DNA of 64,000 bases, taken from positions 794,680-858,679 of the forward strand of contig NSJX01000003.1 in assembly GCA_002286715.1 (NCBI GenBank), given 5' to 3'. The notes under the pieces were generated by a model. The model made no database searches. It was not told where the DNA came from and saw only the letters and a program-made list of their open reading frames with translations. Origin of the DNA: Dentipellis sp. KUC8613. Taxonomy: Eukaryota > Basidiomycota > Agaricomycetes > Russulales > Hericiaceae. Position 1 is the stretch's first letter. Each line of letters opens with the position of its first letter. Both the position numbers and the translations under genes were made by a program. Positions 23,417 to 34,868 of the stretch are shown here, piece after piece.

Positions 23417-23960
23417 ATGCCTCCTCCGTCGGACCATCCTTGCCTTCATCTCCAGTTGTTAGACGGGTTGTTCTTCGTACACCAGCTCAAGACCGGGGAC
23501 CGTATCCCTGCAAGTCTGCTCGAGAGATTGCAGAACAACGAGCCGCGCAACTTCCTATCGATCACCAAAACCAGCGAGGAGATCTCGATCGCGGGGAGCC
23601 AAACGTCCGCAACGGAAGCATATGAGGCGACGTGGAGGTGCATTAAGATCGCAGGTCCGATGGACTTCGGTGAGAGAGCCGGAGAAAGCGTGACATGCAC
23701 GTAGGTACATGGCGAAACTGACGATTCTTTGTCTAGGTCTGACTGGAGTTGTATGCAACTTCACTACTCCTCTGAAGGCGAATGGCGTGCCTGTTTTTGC
23801 CGTTTCTACTTGGTATGGATATTTTACTGATCTTTCCCAAACAAAGCTGACGGAATGGTGCAGGAATACGGATTATGTTCTTGTGCCAAAGGATCGGGCT
23901 AACGATGCTGTAGAGGCCTTGAAAGCAGACGGTTGGACGTTCCAGGCTGAGAGTGCATAA
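23417..23960 (+). CDS. Small ACT-domain protein (CASTOR-type ACT)
   Basis: About 141 residues. The start is the ATG at 23417 (MPPPSDHPCLHLQLLDGLFF); the frame extends upstream only to a TTG. Two ACT-like halves are visible: LFFVHQLKTGDRIPASLLER with FLSITKTSEEISI, then MDFGLTGVVCNFTTPLKANG, VPVFAVSTWNTDYVLVPKD and AVEALKADGWTF. This pattern (FAVSTWxTDYVLV) is that of conserved fungal proteins related to CASTOR and aspartokinase regulatory ACT domains, which bind amino acids allosterically. Two introns were resolved (after MDFG and within STW/NTDY), both keeping frame. It has no catalytic domain. The ligand is unknown. It begins about 200 bases after the RNase T2 stop on the same strand. Confidence 0.85.
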
Positions 23961-24213
23961 GCGGTTGCACGCCGTGGTCCGTCTTGAGGATTGGACTTAG
24001 TGCAAGTTGTAGTACTACCGTCGGTGCTTTTTGAACAGACAAGGCATGGAAGGCCTGCTCGGGGATTGAGGACGCTTATCCACCATCTACTGGGCATTAC
24101 AAATCCAAGATGCAAAAGAAAGATGCATGTATCCAGTACATCGACCTGCCGTAGTATAATGGAATTAAGGGCCCCAGAAGACCATGATTAAGGTATGACA
24201 TGCCCTCTGGCTA

Positions 24214-25762
24214 TCACTCTACCGTTCCATGACGAACCTTCTTGTACATGTTAACAAGAATATCGTTGGCAGTGAGGGTAATAATCCTAGAATCTCGTGT
24301 TACTTTTTGCGATCGTATCTGAAGGGCATAGCACTCACGTGTGTGGAGCAATTCGGAAGAAGTGCGCGATAGAGCCTATCCACATCCATCGGGCATGTTA
24401 GTATCAAGTGAAATGGCACTCCACTGGACGTGCCTTTATACCACCCCAGTGGGCCCTCCGTCCTCAACGTCTTCAGAAGACAGTCTATTGGATTTTTGTA
24501 GAGCTTGCCAACCACTCTGCCATTAGGTAACCGCTCCGTTGGTTGATTATACACTCGCGTCAACGCCTAGTACATGGTCAGAATAAGATGCTTTGAGCTG
24601 TCCGAGGGGATACTCACCGTGTCAGCCGGCTGCATCATAACAAGCTGCCCACCCATAAGCATACGGTTGACCAAAAAATACGGTTTAACTTACGACACAC
24701 GCTCCGGAAACAGAGCTACTGGCCAGGAAAGTCCACACACTATCGGCAGGCAGGATGCCTCTCGATACGATCTGATTCTTTGTCCAATTATACGACGGCA
24801 ATTGAACCTGAATTGAATGAGCAACGCCAATTCCGTGTAGATTGGCGGGGAGAAACGTACTGATGACCCCATAGACGTTCGCAGGGCAGCAGCGTCGATC
24901 CCCCGAACGAGGCCTCGCAAACCCTCTGCCTGGTAGATCGTACGTAATGCATCCCATGAATGTTTATAAAAATGTTGTGCTCCAACAGGAAATGCTGGCG
25001 AATAGGCCTTGACACTAAAGTTAGGTGGATTTTGCTGTCGAACTGTAATTGCACGTACCTGCATTCTTGCTTTAATCAAGAATAACGGGTTTCCAAGGCA
25101 CGCTGGTGGGGAATCGTCAGCATCATATCCGGTGAAGTGGTCCTTATACTATACCTCCAACAACACCGCTTGCCGCACCAGCGGCAACAGATGTTGCGCC
25201 ATGCTGCGCCGTGGGCGACATGCCAAGGGCACTGTTAAAGGACTGTCTAAAAGGTTCATAGAAGCCTAGTTGCAGCAGGTCAGAATCGTGGCAGAAGATG
25301 GTCCATCATAAAACATTACCGAGGCGGGATCCATTCAATAATATCTCCAGCGACGCGTGAGTCGAACGCAAGGGACGTGTCTATAAACGCTGCATACCTG
25401 ATATGCATACTATGACGCAGAGATTAGTGTCGCGTGTTTCGGAAGCGAGATGGCACGCACGGCTGGTGGGAGACCCCTCTGTATACCCTTGATGCCCTCG
25501 TGTTTAAATGTCTTTGCGAAGACATCAATGACACTATTGTAGACCTTGGGACCGCCGCCCTTGACAAGTTCACCTTGAAGCTGCAACCGTGTCTTCGCTA
25601 CTTCAGCCGGATTGGAAAAGGTAACCTGGCGACTATTCAGGCAGTGCAAGATGGTACAGCTTACAGAGTCCTCACCGCAATGCATGCAGCGAGGCCTCCA
25701 AGCAGAAAACCCTCTGTCGTGGACAGCTTTCGATGCGGTGGAGCTGCTGCTTCGGTTGACAT
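24214..25762 (-). CDS. OAC1: Mitochondrial carrier, OAC1-like (SLC25A34/35 type)
   Basis: Inner-membrane transporter with three mitochondrial-carrier repeats; yeast Oac1 moves oxaloacetate, sulfate and isopropylmalate. The start at 25762 gives MSTEAAAPPHRKLSTTEGFL and then LLGGLAACIAVTFSNPAEVA. The three signature loops are NPAEVAKTRLQLQ, GNPLFLIKARMQ and MQPADTALTRVYNQ; the last, with RxYNQ, is typical of the OAC1 group. Other landmarks: LRGLVRGIDAAALRTSMGSS and LLKTLRTEGPLGWYKGT. The C-terminus is ITLTANDILVNMYKKVRHG. The gene is cut into many small exons: 12 nt (25398-25409, encoding YAYQ), 25 nt (25320-25344, ILLNGSRL) and 27 nt (24618-24644). Exact substrate not provable from sequence. 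Confidence 0.9.
25398..25409 (-). other. 12-nt micro-exon of the OAC1-like gene
   Basis: Encodes YAYQ between a 51-nt intron (25410-25460) and a 53-nt intron (25345-25397), both GT-AG. It is followed by a 25-nt exon at 25320-25344. Together they rebuild GLPPA-YAYQ-ILLNGSRLG-FYEPF, the conserved start of helix 2 of carriers, so the exons are supported by protein conservation. Confidence 0.8.
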
Positions 25763-26109
25763 TCAATTAAACGACGGGAAAAGAGCGGGGAAACACGATT
25801 TGAAGATGCGAAGTGCTCTGTCTGACTGCAGTCCCAAGGTCCAAGTCAAGGCGCTGGCGGCGGGCGGGAAGAGTGAGGGCGGTAAAGGTCGTAATATTCC
25901 CCACATTTCGGGACATCCTGTGCGCAGGCCGATTGGCTACGGAGCTGACGGCCGAAGAGCCGACTCTGACCTCACATGACCGCGCTCATTCCTTTCCCAC
26001 GCTCTGCAGTCGCGACTCTGACCGTCGAGCGCATCTCAGGACAAGGTCTGCAGGAGAGCAATGGCAGCAGCCGTCTCCCAGCAAAATTAATGCGCTAGCA
26101 ACCTCAAAA
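25763..26109. promoter_or_regulatory. Shared divergent promoter, carrier gene / MDM1-like gene
   Basis: 347 bases between two head-to-head genes, so both core promoters must lie here. No TATA box is evident. Confidence 0.5.
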
Positions 26110-29100
26110 ATGCAAGGGCAATCTCTAAACACGGCTTCTGTTGTTCTGGTCGCCGCAGTCGCCGTGTTTCTCCCTCTTGCTCTTCGCATCGTATCATCCC
26201 CTCTCATCCTCCTTCTCCTCTCTCCTCTTCTCCTCCTCCTCCTTCTCCTACTGTTTCTGGTAGCCTATGTTATCATCGGCCACCTCTTGGACACCCGCAG
26301 GAGGCCCGCCAGGAGAATCGTCACCAATGCTGCTCGTCCGCTTGCGTTCTCCACACCGGCTGCATGGCAAGCCGTCCTAACGCGCGCTCAATGGTCCTTC
26401 AAGCCTCCTCAGTCCCTACCCCCCATATATCCAGAGTCTCCCGTGATATCAGCCACTGTGAATGACATCCTCATCATGATTGTTCGTGACTTTGTTCTCA
26501 CGTGGTACACGGATATCTCATCCTCGCCCTCGTTCCCCACCGCTGTGTCCTCGACCTTGCACAGTTCTTTGGAGCGTTTCCTCGCTCGGTTGGCCACCAT
26601 GGACTTATCTGCAATTCTGGTGAAACGCGTCCTCCCCAAGATCACAGCTCACGTAGAGCAGTTCCGGGAATCGGAGGTCGCACTTCGTGGCGCAGGTCTT
26701 GAACGCAGGCTGACTCAGTCCGAGGAACTAGACATGCTTCTTGCCAGTCGCTATGCGGGAAAGGGTGGAGGAAAGCTTCATCCCGCTGTAGATAATCTGT
26801 CATCAAGTTTCACGAAACAAGCCGAAGAGGCCCATCTTAAGCAACTTGTGGAGAAGGTCTTGCCATTCATTTTGCCCGAGAAGGAAGGGAATAGTAAAGT
26901 TTTCAAACTCGTTGTCAGAGAGATTGTATCTTGCTCGGTGCTATACCCTCTGATGGACATGTTTGCTGACCCTGACTTTTGGAACCGGACGATCGACCAA
27001 GTCGTAGGTGTATTGGTCTTCTTTCATCGAACATGTTATTCATTCTGTACAGGCTGGTGCAGCAATTCGGCAGCAGTGCGTGACATGATTCCATATGTTA
27101 AGACTCGCCGCTTATACCATGCTCAGACGCCTGATCTCTAAGGTCCGCAATGTTCTGGAGGCTCAATTACCTCGACCGCAATTACGTCCAGCTACACACA
27201 GGGCTTCGCCAACAGACTTGATCACTATTCGCACTGACGTTCGTCAGTTTGAATCATTCCTGCGTAGTATTGGCCGCACTTCGTCTTTGCTCGACGCCAG
27301 ACGTTTGAAGAACGACATCGTAGGCGAAATTAGAAGGACAAGACTTCTGTTAGGTGCGCTCAGATGTATAGCTTATCTAGCTCAATGCCCTAATATACTG
27401 TCAAGCTAACCACGAAAACGAGGACTGGATCAACGGAGAAAGGACCGAAGATGTTGTTGCGTTTTTAGACAGGCTATACACAGCAAAGCGGAAGGCGGAG
27501 CAACGAATTGTAGTCCTAGGAGGACACGATGAATCAGTAGGCAGCCTTACTCTTTGCTAGAGAACAATCTAACGAAGATATGTCGCCTCAGCGGCCATCA
27601 GTCTCGGATGCATCCGCTGAACATCGCTTGATCTTACGTGACGTCCTCGGGAATCCGACATCGCTGTCATATTTCATGGAATTTATGGACAGGCATAACC
27701 GTGCTTTGCTGGTACAGTTTTGGCTCACGGTCGAGAGCTTCAAGAACCCATTAGAGGCGCTTCACTCGGGCAGTTCAGACGATGAAGATGACGTGATTAA
27801 GGATCCCTCGAGTTCAGCGACTACAAGGGAAGATATCTCCATGATATACGACCTCTATTTCTCGGCGTCCACTCCCCAACCTGCACTGTCAACCATCTCT
27901 CCAAAGCACGCCTTAGTCATTCGGGATTTCGTTACGAGCGAAACCACTCCCTCACCTGTCATGGAACGAAAAGCCAGGCGGAGTGTCATGCTTGCCCAGA
28001 GACAGGTTGAGAACGATATGGAGCAAGATTTCGAGGACTTTCAGAACTCGGAGTTGTGGTTCCGTGTCGTTGAAGACGTCAATGCTAGTAGGAAGGCAAC
28101 GAAGGAATCTCTTCCTTCAGCCAGTCATGTCAGAATATCTGACGCCGCTTCCTCCAAGGACACGTTGCCAGAAATGCAGCGTGGACGCCATCCGCAGCTT
28201 GCTACTTCCCGACCTTCCCTGATAAAGCGATCCGAGTCGCTTCCAGCGCTCAACCTCCCCGTCACTTCATCTGTTCTTTCTCTTGCTTCAGATGGCTCCA
28301 CACAGACACCTCCCACTCCAGGCAGTGAGCCAACACATGTGCTTCCCATCCGTCCGTCACCTTCGAATCTTGACGTACTTATGTCCCCGGGCCCTTTGTC
28401 TGAGTCCAGGTCTTCACGAGCACCTCTGTTTGACGACCCGGATGATCAAACGAAGCAAACGCACGAGAGCAGGTCTACTGTAGAGGCTATTCAAGCTGCG
28501 TTGACGGACATCATCGCCCTTGATAATCAGCAAACGGACAGGCGCCAAGGTTACTCAACATCTCATGAGGACCTGTTTGATGCTTCACCCGACTTAAGAG
28601 ATGCAGAAGCTTCGTCTACGAGAGAGCACGAGGCCTCGCTGGATGCCGACGGAGGCAAAGGAGAAGACAATGCAGAATCGCAACATGAAGCTTTTCAGCT
28701 TGCCGGACCCGGCGATTTGCAGCTTTCATACGAGATAGGACGTCTGTCAGAGAAGATCTCAAATTTGCAGTCCCAAGACGCGATGCTTGACACTTTGATC
28801 AAGAAAGCCGAGCTGACTGGAGATACCCAGGAGCTCCATTTGCTTCAGAAATCCAAGTCGTCATTGAACAGAGACTTCCGCGAGCTTAGTTTCCAGAAGA
28901 CCCAGTACGAGCAGCAAGAGGTTGCCAATCGGCTCATTCCGGATCGGACTAGATTGTCAATCATGAATTCTGCGGTGGGTCAAGAACACGGAAAAGCGGT
29001 AGTGCGGTACCTCGTCGAAGTCCAGCAGCTTGCTCCCGACGGCAGCCTGGCGACGGGTTGGGTCGTTGCGCGGCGGTATAATGAATTCCTGAATATGCAC

Positions 29101-30272
29101 AACCGGCTGCGCGATAAGTACGCAAGCGTGAGGAATCTAGAATTCCCTGGCAAACGGTTAGTGACAGCTCTTTCGGGGAGTTTCATCGATGCGCGTCGCA
29201 TTGCTCTCGAGAGGTATCTGCAGGTAAGCTCCACAGCCCAGAGCCAGTACGCCATTGCTGATTTCTGCGGCCAGAATCTCGTTATTATCAAGCCTGTTTG
29301 TGAAAGCGAAGAGCTCCGGGCGTTCCTGTCTCGCAATTCTCCTTTCCTCGTCTCCGAGCCTGAAGGAACTTCGAAACCCCCAGTATTCCCCGGAACCGAC
29401 CTTGTTCGAACCATGTACCATTCCGTCGCAGAAAGCATTGACGATATGTTCTTTGGGCCGTCGATGCTGGATGTCATGATCCAGCGACTCACGCGACAGG
29501 CTGCTGAATTGGCAGGCATTGTCGGCAGTGCCATCAATGACGAAGACCTGGTAGCTCAGGCGCTCAGACTTTCTGGCAAGAATGCTACGGACGAAGCGAT
29601 GCTGCAGTTCTCTGGGGACCTCAAACCGCTCGATGGCGAGACGAGTTCTTCGACATTCTCTGCTCCTATATGTGATCTTCTCCTGGCGGTCTTTGAGCTC
29701 AATAAGAAGAACAACTGGCTACGTCGACAAGCTATCGTGATAATTTTGCAACAGGTTCTGGGAAGCACGGTCGAAAGGTACGTATCTCATCCCCAAGTGC
29801 CAAACCAGTTTCTCATATCCACCAGGAAAATCCGGGAAACCGTCACATCCTTCTTGGACGAACCGCATATCATGAACTTCATAACTATGTTCCGGGATTC
29901 GCTCTGGCCTGGAGGGCAGCTCAAATCTTCCTCCCTCCCACGCTCACCAGAGGAAAAACTGCACACCCGTGACGAAGCAAATCGCAAGCTTTCCTCGCTC
30001 ATACCAGGTGAACAGCGTGTGCTGATCGTCGTTTGCAAAATGCTGACAGCATACTATAGACCTGGCTGCAAACATGATTGGTCGGTCAAATGCTCGTCGT
30101 GGTGCGCGGCGGATATTTGCTGTCCTACAGAATCGACGGCTGAACCAACATATTATCTACACTGTGGTGGATGAGGTGGGTTATGCTAACGCTAACACTT
30201 CGTTGTGAGAACTGACAGCCTCAAAAGATTTTTTCTGCGTTGTTTCCGGAAGCGACGACCCCGACCAAATGA
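26110..30272 (+). CDS. MDM1: MDM1/SNX13-like sorting nexin with PXA, RGS and PX domains
   Basis: ER-anchored tether of the Mdm1/SNX13/SNX25 family, which in yeast bridges ER and vacuole and affects lipid metabolism. Domain order matches: a very hydrophobic N-terminal anchor (residues about 10-58, LILLLLSPLLLLLLLLLF), a PXA domain (VNDILIMIVRDFVLTWY to LVVREIVSCSVLYPLMD), an RGS domain (LRDVLGNPTSLSYFMEFMDR), a Ser-rich linker, a PX domain (VVARRYNEFLNMHNRLRDKY, then FPGKRLVTALSGSFIDARR) and a nexin C-terminal domain ending HIIYTVVDEIFSALFPEATT. The first frame break (27537) is a 55-nt intron, 27537-27591, with a CTAAC branch site, joining HDES to RPSVSD. Other introns join IDQ to AGAAIRQQ and RQQ to RLISKVRNVL. 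Last two exons continue to the stop at 30272. Shares a divergent promoter with the carrier gene. Confidence 0.92.
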
Positions 30273-30388
30273 CGATACCCTAATCACGCATTTATTTTCC
30301 CCTTATGCCTTTGAGTCAGTCAAATCGGCAGCATTGAGATATCGAGGGCTGCAAAGCGATGGGCATTTGCGGCTAGGCAACATCAAGG

Positions 30389-32332
30389 CTATGTTTCCTC
30401 CACCTTGCTGGTGGCAGCGGGAGACGCCGCTGCCGAAACCTGGGCCGACTCCTGCACCGACTCCTGCGCACTACCGTCCTGAGGTGCAGGTGTTGCAGTT
30501 GCAGAGGAGTCGTCTACTTTTCTGATCTTCCGGCGATGTGCCGAGATGGGGGTGGCCCCCGGATTGTCGTAGCTGGCGATGCCGTCTGAGTGGTCTGCAA
30601 CAATATGAGCGGGATTTTGGACTCACACTTTGATGGCATGGAGGAGAAACCCTCCTGATCCTGTGGTCGTCATTGTTGGATGCGTACGCCCTGGAAGCAC
30701 CTTTGCAGTAGATTAATAAAACCGCCAGCACCAAGGTAAGGTGTGATACTACCTGATATTGGCGTAGCCAACTCTCGGTCACACTAGGCGCTAGGTATGA
30801 GGGGTCTTGTCGCAGTTTGTTTTGAAGTTCGGTGAGCACCTGCGGTGGACTATGTTAGCCCGGTACGGGGGCGGCGAGAGTAAAGCATGTACCGATAGGT
30901 GCGGACTCTGCACCACGATAGATGCTGATCCTCCCAGATAAGGTACTAGCTTTTCGACTATTGAATACGGATCGTATTCGCTGGAAATCACGAGTCTAAG
31001 AAATATATGTATGTCAGTATACTCCAAGACTAAGTTAAAAGCAAATCTCATACCCTTCGAATTCTCCGGAGAAAAGTTCTTCGCGAGTTCGGCTCAAGGA
31101 TTCCGTCACTGCTTTACGCTTCGTCAGACGAGCCTTTTGCTTGTCTGATTTAAATTGACCCGACGGTGGGTCCGCTGAGGCAACCACTGCGCTCATTCAG
31201 AAGTATGATGCAAAGGAGCAGATGCAGGACCGACCTGGAATGTAGTCTTCATCTGCTGTCGCCCAATTCAATGAGGAGAGAACGGGGTGCACAAAGTCTT
31301 CCGGGAAGTTCATCTGTACCATGACTGGGTACGCAGGTGGCGAATCAACATCACAGACGGTGATTAGCCGGCCACTACCTACGCAGTAAGTATGAGATGA
31401 AGCCAGCTTACCAGCAGAGAACGATAAGCTTACCACCCAAGCGCTCTAGAATTGCTGAGACAACGAGACCAGATGCGTCGTCTACAGCCAGATAGCGACC
31501 TCCTGGCCGGATGTTTGCCAAATTCATCATTTGGGAGAGTGTGTCGATGCGAAGGTCACGGATACGATTCTGGTCTTTGTTGAACCAATATTCGCATACA
31601 TTAAATAAAGTGGGTTCTATTGGTGTAAAGAATTTCGAGTACCTGATCTCACTGTTGAGGCAATGCTTCCTGGGACAACAGGGTGGACTTACTTGGCTTC
31701 CTTCCGTTTCTTATATTTCTCTTTACTGTACTCAGTTTTCAAAGAGTAATTTGCATGCATCTCAATCTGCTTCTTGATAATGTCCTGTAGACCCGGCATG
31801 AATTTGAGCCGAAGAGGTAGAGAAGATATCACGTACCGTAGCATGAACTCCAGACTGCTTCAAAGCTTCGATTTCCTCGGCCGTCAGGGGCTGCACAAAT
31901 TGTCCATCATTGATGAGCTCATTTGTAGCTTCCGTATCCTCTGCGTACGAACATGGAAAGTTAAAATAACATTCCTACGCATTTCTGGAATAGACAGACT
32001 CGCCAATATCCTCCATAGTTCGTGGTGGAAGGGGTTTTAGTGACTTCCCAGTGATTTCGTAGGTTAAACCATAGGGTCGACCGACCAGCTTCTCAGATTG
32101 AAAGGAGCCAAATTTACCCAAGCTCACTACGCTAAGCAACATGTCAGATAATGTCTAGAGATGAAAACGCACAGACGCACGCATTTTTTTCGAGTTTAAC
32201 GCTCTTGACATCTCCTGTGGGCAGGCGTAGCATGGCATTGTCGCCTACCTGCACGATATGGCTTTTTGGTGCTGGCGCTGATGTCGAAGGGCCAGCTACG
32301 CCTTCGTCCACGAGCATTGCGGACTCGGACAT
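30389..32332 (-). CDS. TRM6: tRNA (adenine-58-N1) methyltransferase non-catalytic subunit TRM6/GCD10
   Basis: Binds tRNA and pairs with Trm61/Gcd14 to make m1A58, required for initiator tRNA stability. The start at 32332 gives MSESAMLVDEGVAG, then HIVQVGDNAMLRLPTGDVKS. Next come LGKFGSFQSEKLVGRPYGLT, ELINDGQFVQPLTAEEIEAL, IIKKQIEMHANYSLKTEYSK, EKYKKRKEAKYSKFFTPIEP, LANIRPGGRYLAVDDASGLV (degenerate Rossmann site, no good SAM-binding motif, as expected of the non-catalytic partner), TESLSRTREELFSGEFEG, LISSEYDPYSIVEKLVPYLG and SYLAPSVTESWLRQYQVLPG. The C-terminal tail is Ala/Ser/Gln-rich (SAQESVQESAQVSA-like). About nine introns. It starts 160 bases from the CRO1/SHE4 start on the other strand. 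Confidence 0.93.
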
Positions 32333-32491
32333 GGCACAGTCTGTAGTACAGCCAATTTGAAGGAGGTGCAAGAAGCTGAAGGTAATCGCAGCCGCGTCGG
32401 CAAAACCAAGCAAACAACGGCCTCGAACGATCTCAGATCTGTAAGATGATCTCATTCGCTGCCCTCGACAACCTCCATCCCCTCGAAAGCC
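32333..32491. promoter_or_regulatory. 159-bp bidirectional promoter TRM6 / CRO1
   Basis: The two start codons are only 159 bases apart in head-to-head orientation, so both transcripts start within or very near this interval. No TATA element is visible. Confidence 0.65.
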
Positions 32492-34564
32492 ATGGCGAAC
32501 GTCGACGACACTCTCAACAACTTACTCAAGTCTCAAGACAAACGATCCTTCCTCCCCGATGAACTCTCTTATCTTATCTCCTCTTTCACTCCGTCTCAAG
32601 AGCCTTCTACTCGCTCCAAAGCTTACCTCGTCCTATCCTCGTTCTGCCAGGGAGTACGACAGCCTTCGCCTCCTGCAGAAAAAGACCAACCAGACCTCGC
32701 AACCCAGTCACTTGTACGAACATTCGCACCCATCGTTGAATCCTGCATCGCCTCTCCCGAAGAGCCAGAGACTATAGCAGGTCTCTCGTTTCTTTCGGCG
32801 CTATTTCAGGTCGATTGGCAATCAGCTTCTACCATATTCCAGAGCGAAAATGTAATAGCGTCCTTGAAAGACATACAGGATCTGGAACCATCAGACGTTG
32901 TCTCCCGGGAGCTTGCATACTTGCTTTCTCAAGCGGGCGGACACAAAGATAGCCGTGCCGTCATCCCTCCAGACTTTTTGCCCTGGCTGCAAGCCTGCGC
33001 GAATCAGAGCAAAAACAAACCCTTGCGCGCGGCCGCGGCAATTGCAATAATCAAACTCTCCAGGGGTGCTGCTGCCGATTCTGCAGAAGTAGCGGATGCC
33101 GTCAGGTCATCCAGCAGGAATGCAGACGACGAGCTCGTGCGCTTAATGAAAGGGTTGGTAGTTGACGGGGAGAAGAGTTCAATCGCAGATGCAGTAGAAG
33201 GCCTGGCATATCTCAGCGTTGATCCCTTGATCAAGGAAACTCTCGCTTCGGACGCGGATTTTTTGAAGCAGCTTTTCTCCCTCATCCCCACCAAAAAGGG
33301 CCAAACCACGGCTCCGCTTGGGAGGGATACCTCGTCTACCCTCTATGGGATGCTGGTCCTCATTCTCAACCTCTGTGCACATCGTCCCCGACTTTCAGAA
33401 GAGGATGCGCAGATGGAGAAGTTGAGGCAGATGGCAAAAGCTAAAGCAGGGACCGCAGGCCAGACGGATGATTCAGCGAAGGAGGCTTTGGACGACACCG
33501 AGCATGTAAAGGTCAGGGGTCGAGCGCTGGTGAAATGTGGAGCTTTGGACGTCCTGACTGCTGCTGTTCGCCATGCGGATAGTCAAGGCGTTCGAGTCAC
33601 AGCTGGTAAAATCCTGCTGAATCTCTCCGAGGACCACGAAATCAGAGGGAACATATTACAAAGCGGCGGGGCTAAAACTTTGATATCCATCATCCGAAAA
33701 TCACCAGCTTCATCTTCACCTAGCCCAGGGAAGGTGCCAGACGTAAGTTTTGCGGACTTTGAAGCCATACAGGCATTAGCAAGGCTTGCGATTACTGCGT
33801 CTCCAGTTCAGGTCTTCGGCCCAGATTCAGGCGCCATCTACGACATCATCCGACCCTTCTCTCTAATGCTCACCATCCCATCCTCAACACAGCTCCAGCG
33901 TTTTGAATCTATGATGGCCCTCACAAACATCTCCTCATATAGTGCTGAAGCTGCGACGCGCGTTGCGTCCGCTGACGGCCTCGTCTCAAAGGTGGAGTTC
34001 CTGTTACTGGAAGACCACGTTCTGATTCGGCGCGCCGCAACGGAGCTCCTATGCAATCTGTTAGCAGGCTCAGAGGATGTATTTGATCGATACACCTCCG
34101 CGGCTGGCGCGAAATCCAAGCTGCACGTCCTCCTCGCTTTGTCGGACGTAGACGATCTACCTACAAGACTCGCTGCATCCGGCGCGTTGGCGACGCTGAC
34201 TGGCGCCTCACAAGCTTGCAACGCGCTATACGAGCTGGAGAAGGAGATGCATCGAGTATTGCGGATATTGACAGAGCTCATTGATCCCAGCGCCTTCGGG
34301 CCCGCGGAAGGAGAATCATCGGCAGACGTGGATGACGCTGACCCCGGGCTCGTGCATCGAGGAGTCGTGTGTATACGCAATTGCATTGTCAATCTCGACG
34401 AGCCGTCGCGGAAAGTGCTGGTCAAAGAAAAAGATGTCAAGGTGCTAGGGAAAGCATTGGCCAAGGTCCTCAAAGCTAATGCAAGGAACGCAGCAGTACT
34501 CCGACCTACTGCTGAGGCGTTGAAGGCTTTGATGGATTCTGGGATGCAGATGCCGAGCATATAG
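32492..34564 (+). CDS. SHE4: UNC-45/Cro1/She4-type myosin chaperone, intronless
   Basis: 690 residues, all in one exon, made of armadillo-like alpha-helical repeats. UCS proteins (yeast She4, S. pombe Rng3, Podospora Cro1) bind myosin motor heads and assist folding and actin binding. The central UNC-45/Cro1/She4 domain is visible as LSFLSALFQVDWQSASTIFQ and DPLIKETLASDADFLKQLFS. The UCS part is visible as LVKCGALDVLTAAVRHADSQ, VTAGKILLNLSEDHEIRGNI, FEAIQALARLAITASPVQVF, FESMMALTNISSYSAEAATR, LIRRAATELLCNLLAGSEDV and VLLALSDVDDLPTRLAASGA. The C-terminal helices include NCIVNLDEPSRKVLVKEKDV. There is no TPR domain at the N-terminus, as in other fungal members. It lies 304 bases upstream of MYO1 on the same strand. 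Lack of introns is unusual beside its intron-rich neighbours. Confidence 0.92.
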   Translation: MANVDDTLNNLLKSQDKRSFLPDELSYLISSFTPSQEPSTRSKAYLVLSSFCQGVRQPSPPAEKDQPDLATQSLVRTFAPIVESCIASPEEPETIAGLSFLSALFQVDWQSASTIFQSENVIASLKDIQDLEPSDVVSRELAYLLSQAGGHKDSRAVIPPDFLPWLQACANQSKNKPLRAAAAIAIIKLSRGAAADSAEVADAVRSSSRNADDELVRLMKGLVVDGEKSSIADAVEGLAYLSVDPLIKETLASDADFLKQLFSLIPTKKGQTTAPLGRDTSSTLYGMLVLILNLCAHRPRLSEEDAQMEKLRQMAKAKAGTAGQTDDSAKEALDDTEHVKVRGRALVKCGALDVLTAAVRHADSQGVRVTAGKILLNLSEDHEIRGNILQSGGAKTLISIIRKSPASSSPSPGKVPDVSFADFEAIQALARLAITASPVQVFGPDSGAIYDIIRPFSLMLTIPSSTQLQRFESMMALTNISSYSAEAATRVASADGLVSKVEFLLLEDHVLIRRAATELLCNLLAGSEDVFDRYTSAAGAKSKLHVLLALSDVDDLPTRLAASGALATLTGASQACNALYELEKEMHRVLRILTELIDPSAFGPAEGESSADVDDADPGLVHRGVVCIRNCIVNLDEPSRKVLVKEKDVKVLGKALAKVLKANARNAAVLRPTAEALKALMDSGMQMPSI

Positions 34565-34868
34565 CCGTAATAATTTGTTTGAATGTATCGACGCAAGTAC
34601 CGTTATTATACCATAATCAAGCCGTTGTATGTCATTTTCAGTGACGGTGAGCCTATGCTAGGCAACGTCAATGATCGGTATTGCGATACACGTGACGTGA
34701 ATTCGGTAAGGACAGGAATTGTCGCGCGCAGTGCACCGTTGCTGTCCAGATCTCATATACGCCGTACTACCAGTTATCGGGCGTTCACGACCCTCACACA
34801 TCTACGCTCGTCCTGACCCGTCCCTCGCGTGATTCTTTCTGCTAAGCCTGGCTTCGCCTTGAACCACC
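34565..34868 (+). promoter_or_regulatory. CRO1/SHE4 3' region and MYO1 promoter
   Basis: 304 bases between tandem genes must hold the SHE4 terminator and the MYO1 core promoter. No clear TATA box. Confidence 0.4.

Noticed and set aside
27537..27591. Apparent frameshift between the PXA and RGS parts of the MDM1-like gene
   Set aside because: Explained by a 55-nt GT-AG intron with a CTAAC branch site; the frame continues as RPSVSD.
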